A DNA stretch of 64,000 bases from the NCBI RefSeq assembly GCF_047946665.1, contig NZ_CP172312.1, forward strand, positions 2,170,001 through 2,234,000. The letters are read 5' to 3'. Source of the DNA: Allohahella sp002354735. Lineage in GTDB: Bacteria > Pseudomonadota > Gammaproteobacteria > Pseudomonadales > Oleiphilaceae. Below the pieces are notes generated by a model. The model saw nothing but the letters and a program-made list of their open reading frames with translations. It ran no database searches and was not told the origin of the DNA. The position numbers and the translations under genes are program-made. This document shows positions 8,596 through 15,976 of the stretch, in pieces. Every line of letters starts with the position of its first letter. Position 1 is the first letter of the stretch.

Positions 8596-8629
8596 AAAAA
8601 AAAGCCAGGACTAATATCCTGGCCTTTTT
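8596..8629. terminator. Bidirectional intrinsic terminator
   Basis: A-rich run, then GCCAGGA, a short AT loop, TCCTGGC and a T tract. The A tract on one side and T tract on the other make it a good rho-independent terminator in both directions: for the QueD-like gene coming from the left and for gltX-tRNA-Ala-tRNA-Glu coming from the right. Confidence 0.85.
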
Positions 8630-8709
8630 CATTTGCAGAACCCTGGAGCAGTTCGAACTTCAGTTCTTGCTGATCCATCTCACATCGGGCCTGCGACACA
8701 TCACGAAGA

Positions 8710-8785
8710 TGGCGTCCCCAAGGGGATTCGAACCCCTGTTACTGCCGTGAAAGGGCGGTGTCCTAGGCCTCTAGACGATGGGGAC
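8710..8785 (-). tRNA. tRNA-Glu (UUC)
   Basis: The complementary strand folds as a standard 76-nt cloverleaf with GTCCCC at the 5' end pairing with GGGGAC, anticodon loop CTTTCAC giving anticodon UUC, T-loop GTTCGAATC and an encoded CCA end. It is the last of the leftward run gltX, tRNA-Ala, tRNA-Glu, just before a terminator. Confidence 0.97.
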
Positions 8786-8878
8786 TAAAACTTTGACTCA
8801 TGAGCTTTCGCTCAATACGTCCATCACTGCAATTACTACTACAACTTACTTGTACAACTCACTTTCATTGCGCCGGAT

Positions 8879-8954
8879 TGGTGGAGCCAGACGGGATCGA
8901 ACCGTCGACCTCAACGCTGCCAGCGTTGCGCTCTCCCAGCTGAGCTATGGCCCC
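8879..8954 (-). tRNA. tRNA-Ala (GGC)
   Basis: Complementary strand gives a 76-nt cloverleaf starting GGGGCCATAGCTCAGCTGGG, anticodon loop CTGGCAG (anticodon GGC), T-loop GTTCGATCC and encoded CCA. G34 means it is not a substrate for the CmoA/CmoB modification encoded 4 kb away, which acts on U34. Confidence 0.97.
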
Positions 8955-9012
8955 GTTGACCAGCACAACGGGGGCGTATGTTATGGATAAGCCCCCTATG
9001 AGTCAAGCGCTT

Positions 9013-10548
9013 TTATTCACTTTTTTTCGCTAAAAACTCGGCATAATCTTTTTCCGCCTGCTTCAGCTTTTTCTTTGACAAACCGCCAAGAATTTTGATA
9101 GCCGATCGCAGTCTGGCACGCGTCATATCAGGGCCCAGCATCTCCATCGAATCGACGATGGACCAGGATTGACTCGTACCAGCCACACTCACGAAAACCG
9201 GAAACATGAAGACGCCGAGTTTGACGTCCAGATGAGCGGCCAGCGACTTGAGCGCGGCAAAGAGCGCATCTTTATCCCAAAATTGCTGCGCGTCAAGTGT
9301 CCAGCTCGTTAATTGCAGTGCCGAGACCATATCTTCGGGCGAAAACTTGCTGTGCTCGAAGTCAGCAGGCGTCAGAGGCAGCTCGCCAGCGAACAGGAAG
9401 GTGGTCATGGGCGCAATGTCGGAAAACGCGCTTACGCGGGTCCTGATGTGATTGACGACAGGCTCCAGGTGTCGCATAGGGTATCCCCACTGCTCCACCC
9501 GCTCGGCAAAGCTCGCATCGTCCAGGGATTCACGGATCCACACACCATTGAGCCAAAGTAGCTTCTCGACCGAAAATACCGGGCCACCTAGCGATACGCG
9601 CTTGATATCGAAATGCTCGATCATGGTCGCCAGGTCAAAGCGCTCCCGCTCGTCAGGCATGGACCAGCCCATGCGACCCAGAAAATTCAGCAGGGTCTCG
9701 GGCAGGATACCAAGGCGCTCGAAGTAACGGATGCTCACCGGATTCTTGCGTTTGCTCAGCTTGGTCTTGTCCTCGTTCCTGAGCAGCGGCATATGACAGA
9801 AGCTCGGCAGTTCCCAGCCAAAGTAGTCGTACAGCAGCTTGTGCTTGGGCGCAGAACTGATCCATTCCTCACCTCGTATCACATGGGAGATTTCCATCTC
9901 ATGATCATCGACCACGTTGGCCAGGTGATAGGTCGGCATGCCATCCGATTTCAGCAGGATCTGACAATCCACCTGTGACCATTCGATTTCAATGGTGCCA
10001 CGCAGCATGTCGTCGATCACGCAGACGCCTTCGTCTGGCACTTTCATGCGAACGACGTAGGGATCGCCGGCCGCAAGTCGACGCTCGACCTCGTCCTTTG
10101 GCAACTCGAGGTCACCTTTGATTCCGGGGTTGAGCCCTGCTGCCTTGCGCTCTTCCCGGATCTGGTCGAGTTCTTCTGACGTGCGGAAGCAGTAGAAGGC
10201 GTGTCCGCTTTCAATCAGCTGTTCGGCGTATTTGCGATAGCGGTCGCCCCGCTCGCTCTGCCGATACGGCGCATGCGGACCGCCCACATCCGGACCTTCG
10301 GCCCAGCTCAGGCCCAGCCAGCGCAACGACTCAAGTATGAGCGCTTCGGATTCTGGCGTGCTGCGAGCCTGATCGGTGTCTTCGATTCGCAGTATGAAGT
10401 CACCGCCGTGCTGGCGTGCAAAACAGAGATTGAACAGGGCGATGTAGGCGGTGCCGACGTGAGGGTCACCGGTAGGCGATGGCGCGATTCGGGTTCGCAC
10501 CCGACGTGACGAGGCGCCACCATTCGCTGAATTTTCAGTAGTGGTCAT
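9013..10548 (-). CDS. gltX: Glutamyl-tRNA synthetase
   Basis: A 511-residue class Ib aminoacyl-tRNA synthetase that charges tRNA-Glu with glutamate using ATP. The N-terminal Rossmann fold has the HIGH signature as PHVGTAY in IAPSPTGDPHVGT (about residues 22-34), and the KMSKS signature is KLSKRK near residue 265. The C-terminal all-helical anticodon-binding domain is present, and length is within the family range (470-510); the short polar extension before RTRIAPSPTG is not conserved but the ATG at 10548 is the only good start. It lies directly upstream of tRNA-Ala and tRNA-Glu on the same strand, so the enzyme and a substrate tRNA may share a transcript. Confidence 0.96.
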   Translation of the reverse strand: MTTTENSANGGASSRRVRTRIAPSPTGDPHVGTAYIALFNLCFARQHGGDFILRIEDTDQARSTPESEALILESLRWLGLSWAEGPDVGGPHAPYRQSERGDRYRKYAEQLIESGHAFYCFRTSEELDQIREERKAAGLNPGIKGDLELPKDEVERRLAAGDPYVVRMKVPDEGVCVIDDMLRGTIEIEWSQVDCQILLKSDGMPTYHLANVVDDHEMEISHVIRGEEWISSAPKHKLLYDYFGWELPSFCHMPLLRNEDKTKLSKRKNPVSIRYFERLGILPETLLNFLGRMGWSMPDERERFDLATMIEHFDIKRVSLGGPVFSVEKLLWLNGVWIRESLDDASFAERVEQWGYPMRHLEPVVNHIRTRVSAFSDIAPMTTFLFAGELPLTPADFEHSKFSPEDMVSALQLTSWTLDAQQFWDKDALFAALKSLAAHLDVKLGVFMFPVFVSVAGTSQSWSIVDSMEMLGPDMTRARLRSAIKILGGLSKKKLKQAEKDYAEFLAKKSE

Positions 10549-10589
10549 GGGTATTCCTGTGATGAGCAGAAGCGTTCGAGGCGCGTATG

Positions 10590-11261
10590 CTACTGCGCCG
10601 TCGCCTTCATTGGAAACTCGACGTTACAGCCAGCCAGGCCGCAGTAGCCATTTGGGTGCTTGTCGAGGTACTGCTGGTGATAGCCTTCTGCGTAATAGAA
10701 CTGAACGTTCTGGCGGATTTCCGTGGTAATTCGGTACTGACCACGCTGCTGTTGCGCGAGCGCCTCTTCGTAGATTTTTGCCGAACGGGCAGCAATCTCA
10801 TGCTGCGTGGGTGTTGTCGTGTAGACGGCGCTACGGTACTGGGTACCGACATCGTTACCCTGTCTGAAACCCTGTGTCGGATCGTGTGCTTCCCAGAACA
10901 CCTTGAGCAGGCGCTCGAGGGGCACTATTTTCGGGTCGAATACAACGAGCACCACCTCAGTGTGGCCCGTCTGCCCGCTGCAGACTTCATCGTAAGTCGG
11001 GTTCGGCGTAGTGCCACCGGCATAACCGACCGCGGTGGTATACACACCTTCGAGGCGCCAGAACAGCCGTTCAGCACCCCAGAAACAGCCAAGTCCAAGG
11101 ATGATCGACTCGTGGCCCTCAGGGAACGGCCCCTTCAACGGCGTACCGAGCACATCGTGAACACCGGCAGATCCTTCGAGTGGCTGTGGTTCATCGCGCC
11201 CTTTCAAGGCATTTTCAGGTTCGACTATCCTGAGGGACGCTGGATCCTTACGTAAAAACAT
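10590..11261 (-). CDS. msrA: Peptide-methionine (S)-S-oxide reductase
   Basis: A 223-residue MsrA, which reduces the S-epimer of methionine sulfoxide in oxidised proteins with thioredoxin. The catalytic signature GCFWGAE (in ILGLGCFWGAERLFW, about residues 57-71) contains the nucleophilic Cys; the downstream YAGGTTPNPTYDEVCSG matches the family's substrate-binding loop. Near the C-terminus a further Cys (YCGLAGC) can act as resolving residue. The N-terminal about 45 residues (LKGRDEPQPLEGSAGVHDVLG) match the longer gammaproteobacterial form. No signal peptide, so cytoplasmic. It ends 41 bases upstream of gltX on the same strand and may be its upstream operon partner. Confidence 0.95.
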   Translation of the reverse strand: MFLRKDPASLRIVEPENALKGRDEPQPLEGSAGVHDVLGTPLKGPFPEGHESIILGLGCFWGAERLFWRLEGVYTTAVGYAGGTTPNPTYDEVCSGQTGHTEVVLVVFDPKIVPLERLLKVFWEAHDPTQGFRQGNDVGTQYRSAVYTTTPTQHEIAARSAKIYEEALAQQQRGQYRITTEIRQNVQFYYAEGYHQQYLDKHPNGYCGLAGCNVEFPMKATAQ

Positions 11262-11377
11262 GCTGCTTACTCCAATGATTTGAGGTGTTATACGAACCGA
11301 CGCCTGTAACTGTCGAATCAGCTGCGGGATTCAGCCGTTTCATATCAAAAGCGTGCGCCGCTTTGCGTCAATTTTCC

Positions 11378-11404
11378 TTGAATTGCCACAGATTGTGCTA
11401 GATT
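11378..11404 (+). promoter_or_regulatory. Candidate sigma70 promoter for the second receiver gene
   Basis: TTGAAT at 11378 and TAGATT at 11399 are separated by 15 bases, with a TGC just before the -10 element (extended -10 form). The spacer is short, but the site lies 48 bases upstream of the chosen ATG and is the best promoter match in the gap after msrA. Inferred from pattern only. Confidence 0.35.
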
Positions 11405-11451
11405 TAAGGGATACGCACTGCCCTACGCCCAATCTCACAGGATCTATCTGC

Positions 11452-12801
11452 ATGGCACTTCAGACCGCGCTTGTTGTCGATGACTCCAAGCTTGCCCGGA
11501 TTACGCTGCAGCGTTTACTTGAAAAGCACCAATTGAGGGTGCAGACGGCCGAATCTGCCAGAGATGCGCTCGCGATGATCGACATGCAGAAGCCCGACAT
11601 CATCTTCATGGACCATCTCATGCCCGAGATGGATGGTTTCGAGGCCACGCAGGAGATCAAGCGCAATGCCTCCACGACCCATATCCCCGTCATCATGTGT
11701 ACCGGCAAGGAAGGCGTGGACGACTATGATGCGCAGGCTCGAGCCATAGGCGCTTCCGGCACGCTATCGAAGCCGCCACAGGCTGATGCACTGGCTGCAG
11801 TGCTCCGCGAAGCCGGCAGTGCGCCTTCGTCGGCCCAAACTGTCGCGCCTGCTGCGCCTGAACCGATTGCTGCGCAGCCTATTCCGCAGCCAAAGGTATT
11901 TCAGTCGGAGCTCGACCAGGCCTCTCTGGACAGGATCGTGGCCCAGGTACAACAGGCACTCGACCAGAAATTGCTCGCCCCGGCATTTGCTGGCATCGAA
12001 TCCCGGCTGAAGTCGATCGAATCCGAAGTGGTCGATCTCGCCTCTACAGAGGCAGCGGTAGCGCCTTCGATGAGCCCAGACGATATTCGCGCGTCGGTTA
12101 GTGAACAAGTGAGATCCCGCTTCACCGACCTGTTTGAAAGCCGGATCCGACCGCAGATCCAGACAGATATCGACAAGGCCATGCAGGCGGTGAAGCCTGT
12201 AGCTGCCGAGCCTGTGAAGGCGTCCGAAGATGAGACCATGACAGCCAGGATCGTGGCCGACGTGGAGCAGACCCTGCGTCCAATGTTCGACTCGGAAATT
12301 CAAGCTGTGGAAGAGCGCGTGCAGACCGCTATGGACGAGACCCTCAGCGAGTGGCGCCGGGACCTCGATCAGCAGATGCGTGTGATCGCCGAAGAGAGTG
12401 TCCTGACACAAAAAACCGACGGCAGCGTCGATATCGACGCGACTGTGGCTCGCCTGCGTGAGGAAATGTCCGATGTCGCTACAGCTTCCGCGGTGGGCGC
12501 AGTCGATAGTGCCATAGAAGATCGCCTGCAGGCCTGGCAAAGCCGTCTGGACTCAGCTATTGCCGACATGAAGCGGCAGCTTGCCGACGACTCACGCGCC
12601 AGTTCCGACCTGAGCGACGATGCTCAGGCGCAAATCGAGGCTCTGGTCAGTGAGAAGATTGCGGTGGCTCGTGGCGCACTGCATGATCAGCCTGAAACTG
12701 AGCGTGCGCAAGGCAGCTCAGGCGGCTCTGGCATGCTGCTCGCGATTACTGGTATCGTTATCGCTACCATTGCCCTCGTGAAAAGCTTCGGAGTCTTTTG
12801 A
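11452..12801 (+). CDS. Response-regulator receiver protein with coiled coil and C-terminal membrane anchor
   Basis: A 449-residue paralogue of the protein at 6487-7617. Residues 1-122 are a CheY-like receiver with VVDDSK, acceptor Asp in FMDHLMPEM, Thr in MCTGKE and Lys in LSKPPQ. An Ala/Pro-rich linker leads to the shared segment VFQSELDQASLDRIV (compare VFSSALDADAIEHIA in the paralogue), then about 230 residues of helical heptads with repeated IE, VEERVQ and RLREEM patterns. The last 24 residues (MLLAITGIVIATIALVKSF) form one membrane segment. No DNA-binding or catalytic output domain is present. ATG at 11452 is used because it puts the receiver first; an upstream in-frame start at 11353 would add 33 unconserved residues. 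Its stop overlaps the cmoA start. Confidence 0.82.
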   Translation: MALQTALVVDDSKLARITLQRLLEKHQLRVQTAESARDALAMIDMQKPDIIFMDHLMPEMDGFEATQEIKRNASTTHIPVIMCTGKEGVDDYDAQARAIGASGTLSKPPQADALAAVLREAGSAPSSAQTVAPAAPEPIAAQPIPQPKVFQSELDQASLDRIVAQVQQALDQKLLAPAFAGIESRLKSIESEVVDLASTEAAVAPSMSPDDIRASVSEQVRSRFTDLFESRIRPQIQTDIDKAMQAVKPVAAEPVKASEDETMTARIVADVEQTLRPMFDSEIQAVEERVQTAMDETLSEWRRDLDQQMRVIAEESVLTQKTDGSVDIDATVARLREEMSDVATASAVGAVDSAIEDRLQAWQSRLDSAIADMKRQLADDSRASSDLSDDAQAQIEALVSEKIAVARGALHDQPETERAQGSSGGSGMLLAITGIVIATIALVKSFGVF

Positions 12802-13577
12802 GAGACGAAATTTACCGGTCTATCGACGCAGGTTCCACCAGATCAGATAACGCTGCATCCGCAGCGTCAGTAGCGCCTTTCCGCTTTAATGAAACGGTTG
12901 CACATGTCTTCCACGACATGATCAACCGTTCGGTGCCGGGTTATTCGCTCATGCTCGAGCTCATCACAGTGCTGGCCGGCCGCTATGCTGGCCCTGGTGC
13001 TCGCTGCTATGATCTGGGCTGCTCCCTTGGCGCATCAGCCTTGGCGATTGCCCAGGGCCTGAAGGGACCTCTCGATGACGCGCAGCCGAATGCCCGCATC
13101 ATCGGCATCGATAATTCTGCGGCGATGCTGACACGCTGCAGGCAGAACGTCCTGCGTGATCCGGAAGCAGCGGCACTGATCGAGCTTCAGGAAGCAGATA
13201 TCTGCGAACAGGTCTTCGAGCCCAGCCAGTTCATTGTCTCCAATTTCACGCTGCAGTTTGTTGCCCCCGATAAGCGACCTGCCCTTCTAGCAAAGCTGTT
13301 TGATGCCCTGGAAGCCGGAGGTGCCTTCTTTCTGGCCGAGAAGATCCGCTATGATGATGGCGAAGTCGACCGGCTGATGATCGACATTCACGAACGCTTC
13401 AAACGCAGCCGAGGCTATTCTGAACTCGAGATTGCAGCCAAGCGAGCAGCACTGGAAGCCGTACTTCTGCCTGAGAGCTCGCAGACTCATATCCTTCGAT
13501 TGAAAGAGGCTGGCTTCAGTCAGGTCACAGAGTGCTTCCGTTGCCTCAATTTCAGCGCGTTCCTGGCCATCAAGTGA
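12798..13577 (+). CDS. cmoA: Carboxy-S-adenosyl-L-methionine synthase
   Basis: A 259-residue SAM-dependent enzyme that converts SAM and prephenate to carboxy-SAM, the donor for cmo5U34 wobble modification. Motif I is YDLGCSLGASALAIA (about residues 72-86), followed by IIGIDNSAAMLTRCR and FTLQFV, all matching the CmoA family; the C-terminal FKRSRGYSELEI is diagnostic. The start is TTG at 12798, overlapping the upstream stop by four bases (TTGA), with GGAG four bases before it; no ATG is available before the conserved VPGYS. Translation is probably coupled to the receiver gene. cmoB follows with another four-base overlap. Confidence 0.95.
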   Translation: MRDEIYRSIDAGSTRSDNAASAASVAPFRFNETVAHVFHDMINRSVPGYSLMLELITVLAGRYAGPGARCYDLGCSLGASALAIAQGLKGPLDDAQPNARIIGIDNSAAMLTRCRQNVLRDPEAAALIELQEADICEQVFEPSQFIVSNFTLQFVAPDKRPALLAKLFDALEAGGAFFLAEKIRYDDGEVDRLMIDIHERFKRSRGYSELEIAAKRAALEAVLLPESSQTHILRLKEAGFSQVTECFRCLNFSAFLAIK

Positions 13578-14605
13578 GGCCAACATGGGCGAGCTACGGT
13601 AGCTTCTACGACTGGATACTCCTGCCAGCGTTCGAAGCGCTATCCAAACGTGGCGACGCCGACATTGCCGAGCGCTATCGAGAGGCAAGCGCAGCGTTCA
13701 TCGGGCAGCGTGACCACGGCGATCAGGTCGCGTGGCAGGCCGCAATGGATGCCTTGCAGGCCCTACAAATCGAAGGCAAGTTCAACAGCCGCCTTGATGA
13801 GCCCGTCGTGGCCATCACCAGCCCACGAGGCATTTCGGCCCAGACCAACGAAGCCCTGACAGCAGCCCTGGACGCCTTGCATCCCTGGCGAAAGGGCCCG
13901 TTCAGCCTGTTCGACGTGTTCATCGACACCGAGTGGCGCTCTGACTGGAAATGGCAACGTCTCGAGCCCTGGCTGGACCCGCTCAAAGGTCGCGCTGTAC
14001 TTGATGTCGGCTGCGGCAGTGGCTATCACTGCTGGCGAGCACGTGGCGCCGGGGCCAGCCTGGTCGTTGGCGTGGACCCTTCCATCAAGTTTCTTTACCA
14101 GTTCGCCGCGCTCAAGCATTTCATGCGCGATGAACCAGTATTCTATCTGCCGATGCGCTCTGAGGACCTGCCAACCACTTCGGGGTCGCGTAGCCGGCTT
14201 TTCGATACCGTGCTGTCGATGGGTGTGCTCTATCACCGCAAAGAACCCTTGAATCATATTCTTGAACTCAAGAGCGCGCTCCGACCGGGTGGTCAGCTGG
14301 TCCTCGAGACGCTCGTGATTGACGGTGATGCACAGACGGTGCTCATGCCGGAAGACCGCTATGCGCAGATGCGCAACGTGTGGTTCATTCCATCACCGGA
14401 GATGCTGATGCGATGGCTCCGGCGCTGTGGCCTGAAAGATGTAAAACTTTGTGATGTGAGCGTGACAACTGTAGAAGAGCAGCGTGCGACCCCGTGGATG
14501 CGCTTCCAGTCGCTGACAGATTTTCTTTCGCCCGATGATTCGACATTGACGATCGAGGGTTATCCAGCACCAAAACGCGCCATTATTACAGCAACGGCAG
14601 TCTAA
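13574..14605 (+). CDS. cmoB: tRNA U34 carboxymethyltransferase
   Basis: A 343-residue methyltransferase-fold enzyme that transfers the carboxymethyl group from carboxy-SAM to 5-hydroxyuridine at tRNA position 34, giving cmo5U. The family hallmark WRKGPFSLFDVFIDTEWRS is present in part around residue 105, then motif I LDVGCGSGYHCWRA (about 136-149), SMGVLYHRKEPL, LVIDGD and the C-terminal EGYPAPKRA. The GTG at 13574 overlaps the cmoA stop (GTGA); an in-frame GTG at 13532 inside cmoA is less likely. It ends just before the opposed tRNA-Gly gene. Confidence 0.95.
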   Translation: MRPTWASYGSFYDWILLPAFEALSKRGDADIAERYREASAAFIGQRDHGDQVAWQAAMDALQALQIEGKFNSRLDEPVVAITSPRGISAQTNEALTAALDALHPWRKGPFSLFDVFIDTEWRSDWKWQRLEPWLDPLKGRAVLDVGCGSGYHCWRARGAGASLVVGVDPSIKFLYQFAALKHFMRDEPVFYLPMRSEDLPTTSGSRSRLFDTVLSMGVLYHRKEPLNHILELKSALRPGGQLVLETLVIDGDAQTVLMPEDRYAQMRNVWFIPSPEMLMRWLRRCGLKDVKLCDVSVTTVEEQRATPWMRFQSLTDFLSPDDSTLTIEGYPAPKRAIITATAV

Positions 14606-14642
14606 GGTCGCTTGGCGTGAAATGAATGGGTATTGGCAAATC

Positions 14643-14717
14643 TGGAGCGGGAAACGAGATTCGAACTCGCGACCCCAACCTTGGCAAGGTTGTGCTCTAC
14701 CACTGAGCTATTCCCGC
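14643..14717 (-). tRNA. tRNA-Gly (GCC)
   Basis: Complementary strand gives a 75-nt cloverleaf starting GCGGGAATAGCTCAGTGG, anticodon loop CTTGCCA (anticodon GCC), T-loop GTTCGAATC and an encoded CCA end. It stands alone, opposed to cmoB. Confidence 0.97.
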
Positions 14718-14840
14718 AAATGGTGGTCGTGTAACGGCCATGGACGATGCCGTAACACGCTGATCCGGCTAAGCTAAAACTGCCTGCGAACCAGTGAGGG
14801 CGCAGTATAGGGAGCTGTTATTCTCATTGCAAGCCTCCTG

Positions 14841-14858
14841 ATGTGGATTAATCCACAT
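14841..14858. repeat. Perfect 18-bp palindrome
   Basis: ATGTGGATTAATCCACAT is identical to its reverse complement. It lies in the gap between tRNA-Gly and the DUF924 gene, upstream of the tRNA and downstream of the DUF924 stop. It could be an operator for a dimeric regulator or the stem of a hairpin; no T tract follows. A second hairpin begins two bases later. Confidence 0.5.
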
Positions 14859-14860
14859 GT

Positions 14861-14878
14861 CGAGCAAGAGAATGCTCG
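14861..14878. terminator. Short hairpin after the DUF924 gene
   Basis: CGAGCA and TGCTCG pair across a 6-base loop, 7 bases beyond the DUF924 stop codon and directly next to the 18-bp palindrome. Together the two may act as a transcript end for the leftward gene, but neither has a U tract. Confidence 0.35.
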
Positions 14879-14885
14879 CCCAGGT

Positions 14886-15326
14886 TCAAACGGTCAGGGA
14901 GCCCTTGACAGCCGTAGTCTGCAAGGCAGCCAATTGCTGTGGTTCCAGCTCGTCTCTCAGGCCTTCGAATAGCGCCTGCCCCTGCTCGCGCACACGTGCT
15001 GGCCGGCACGCCATCATGGCGACATAGATGTGAGCACGCTCATAAGCATCCAGCGCCAGATCATCTCCATTCGCCACGGCCTGCAGACACAGGGCCTCGA
15101 CCTTCGGCAGATAGTTGTTCTCCAGCACCGTGTTGGCGAACATGCTGTTCTGGACGAAGTGCAGCAGGATTATGAGCGCCAGGACGCCTTCTGGACTGCG
15201 CTCCCAATTGTCGAAAGTACCCTCGCTGGCCAGTAATACCATGCCGGAGAACCGTCGCCGGAGCGCGCGCGCAGATGTTTCCCTGTCGTGGAACCAGTAT
15301 CTTAGTATTTCATCGGCTGACCACAT
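14886..15326 (-). CDS. Divergent DUF924-type protein
   Basis: A 146-residue protein that resembles the DUF924 family (all-helical, function unknown): it opens with the family pattern EILRYWFHDRET, then RRFSGMVLLASEGTFDNW and SPEGVLALIILLHFVQNSMF. DUF924 members usually have LLDQFPRN with a following RG at that last position; here it reads LLHFVQNSMFANT, so the most conserved residues are replaced, and the chain is about 40 residues shorter than usual. It stands alone, leftward, with its promoter region next to the inverted-repeat element. I treat it as a real but divergent gene; it may be decaying. Confidence 0.6.
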   Translation of the reverse strand: MWSADEILRYWFHDRETSARALRRRFSGMVLLASEGTFDNWERSPEGVLALIILLHFVQNSMFANTVLENNYLPKVEALCLQAVANGDDLALDAYERAHIYVAMMACRPARVREQGQALFEGLRDELEPQQLAALQTTAVKGSLTV

Positions 15327-15409
15327 ATTCTTCCTCAGTCGTATAACCAGGTCCGGCAGGAGGACGCTGGGCGTCGGGCTACAGTGCCTTGCATCATCTT
15401 CTACGAGGC

Positions 15410-15590
15410 TAGTGTGCCGTCTGGTTGCTACGCATAATTAAAATGCGTGTCCCAGGGCTGGATGGCAAGGCGCAGCCCGCAGCAAAGGGTCAGCGAGAAG
15501 GGTCACGCCATTGCCAAGGCTTGCAACGCGGCCAGGGGGCGCACCCGGAGGGCGAGTTTTAAGTATGCGTATTAACCAGACGGGACACTA
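15410..15590. mobile_element. MITE-like element with 34-bp terminal inverted repeats
   Basis: The left end (15410-15443, TAGTGTGCCGTCTGGTTGCT then ACGCATAATTAAAA) and the reverse complement of the right end (15557-15590, TAGTGTCCCGTCTGGTTAAT then ACGCATACTTAAAA) match at 30 of 34 positions. Inside are about 113 bases of GC-rich sequence with no open frame. Both ends abut TA (15410-15411 and 15589-15590), consistent with the TA target duplication of IS630/Tc1-mariner elements, which is inference. Its right end is three bases from the next start codon. It has no transposase, so it would need one from elsewhere in the genome. Confidence 0.65.
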
Positions 15591-15592
15591 AG

Positions 15593-15976
15593 ATGACAAT
15601 TGATCATACGATTCTGATGGCACATGGCAGTCGCGATCCGCAATGGGCGGCCCCGTTCGAAGCGCTGCATGAAGCTGTACTGAAAGATATGCCTGCGGCG
15701 CATCCCACCACGCTCGCCTATATGGAGCTGAGCGAGCCGACCCTGGAACAGGCAGTCGCCAGCGCCGTCGAGGCCGGGGCGAAGTCAATCGCGGTCCTGC
15801 CCCTGTTTTTCGCCGCCGGTCGTCATCTGCGCGAAGATGTTCCGGCCATGATTCGTGAACTGGAGAAGCAGCTGCCTGTCAGCCTGACTCTGCTACCGCC
15901 GGTAGGTAGTCATCCGAGCTTTTTCAACGCCGTCGCTGACATCATTCAGGAAAGCATACGGGAGTCCGCCTCATGA
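15593..15976 (+). CDS. Short CbiX/SirB-type sirohydrochlorin chelatase
   Basis: A 127-residue single-domain chelatase of the CbiX-short/SirB type, which as a dimer inserts Co2+ or Fe2+ (or Ni2+) into sirohydrochlorin for cobalamin, siroheme or related tetrapyrroles. The first metal-binding His is in LMAHGSRDP (residues 9-16) and the second in AAGRHLREDVP (about residue 83). Length fits the short form. ATG at 15593 is needed to keep the first strand; an in-frame stop lies at 15560. The only Shine-Dalgarno-like sequence, CGGGA (15581-15585), is inside the right end of the MITE-like element. It overlaps the next gene by four bases (ATGA). Confidence 0.85.
   Translation: MTIDHTILMAHGSRDPQWAAPFEALHEAVLKDMPAAHPTTLAYMELSEPTLEQAVASAVEAGAKSIAVLPLFFAAGRHLREDVPAMIRELEKQLPVSLTLLPPVGSHPSFFNAVADIIQESIRESAS

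Noticed and set aside
8778..8990. 70-residue frame running through tRNA-Glu and tRNA-Ala
   Set aside because: It covers structural RNA genes on the opposite strand; not coding.
10587..11255. 222-residue plus-strand frame opposite msrA
   Set aside because: msrA carries GCFWGAE and other motifs; the opposite frame is its mirror.
11764..12540. 258-residue antisense frame within the second receiver gene
   Set aside because: Shadow of a long helical coding region; composition rich in His, Arg and Leu with no motif.
15410..15590. Integron attC site or REP/BIME repeat
   Set aside because: The long, nearly identical terminal inverted repeats and TA borders fit a MITE better; no integrase or cassette genes, and no attC R-box pattern.
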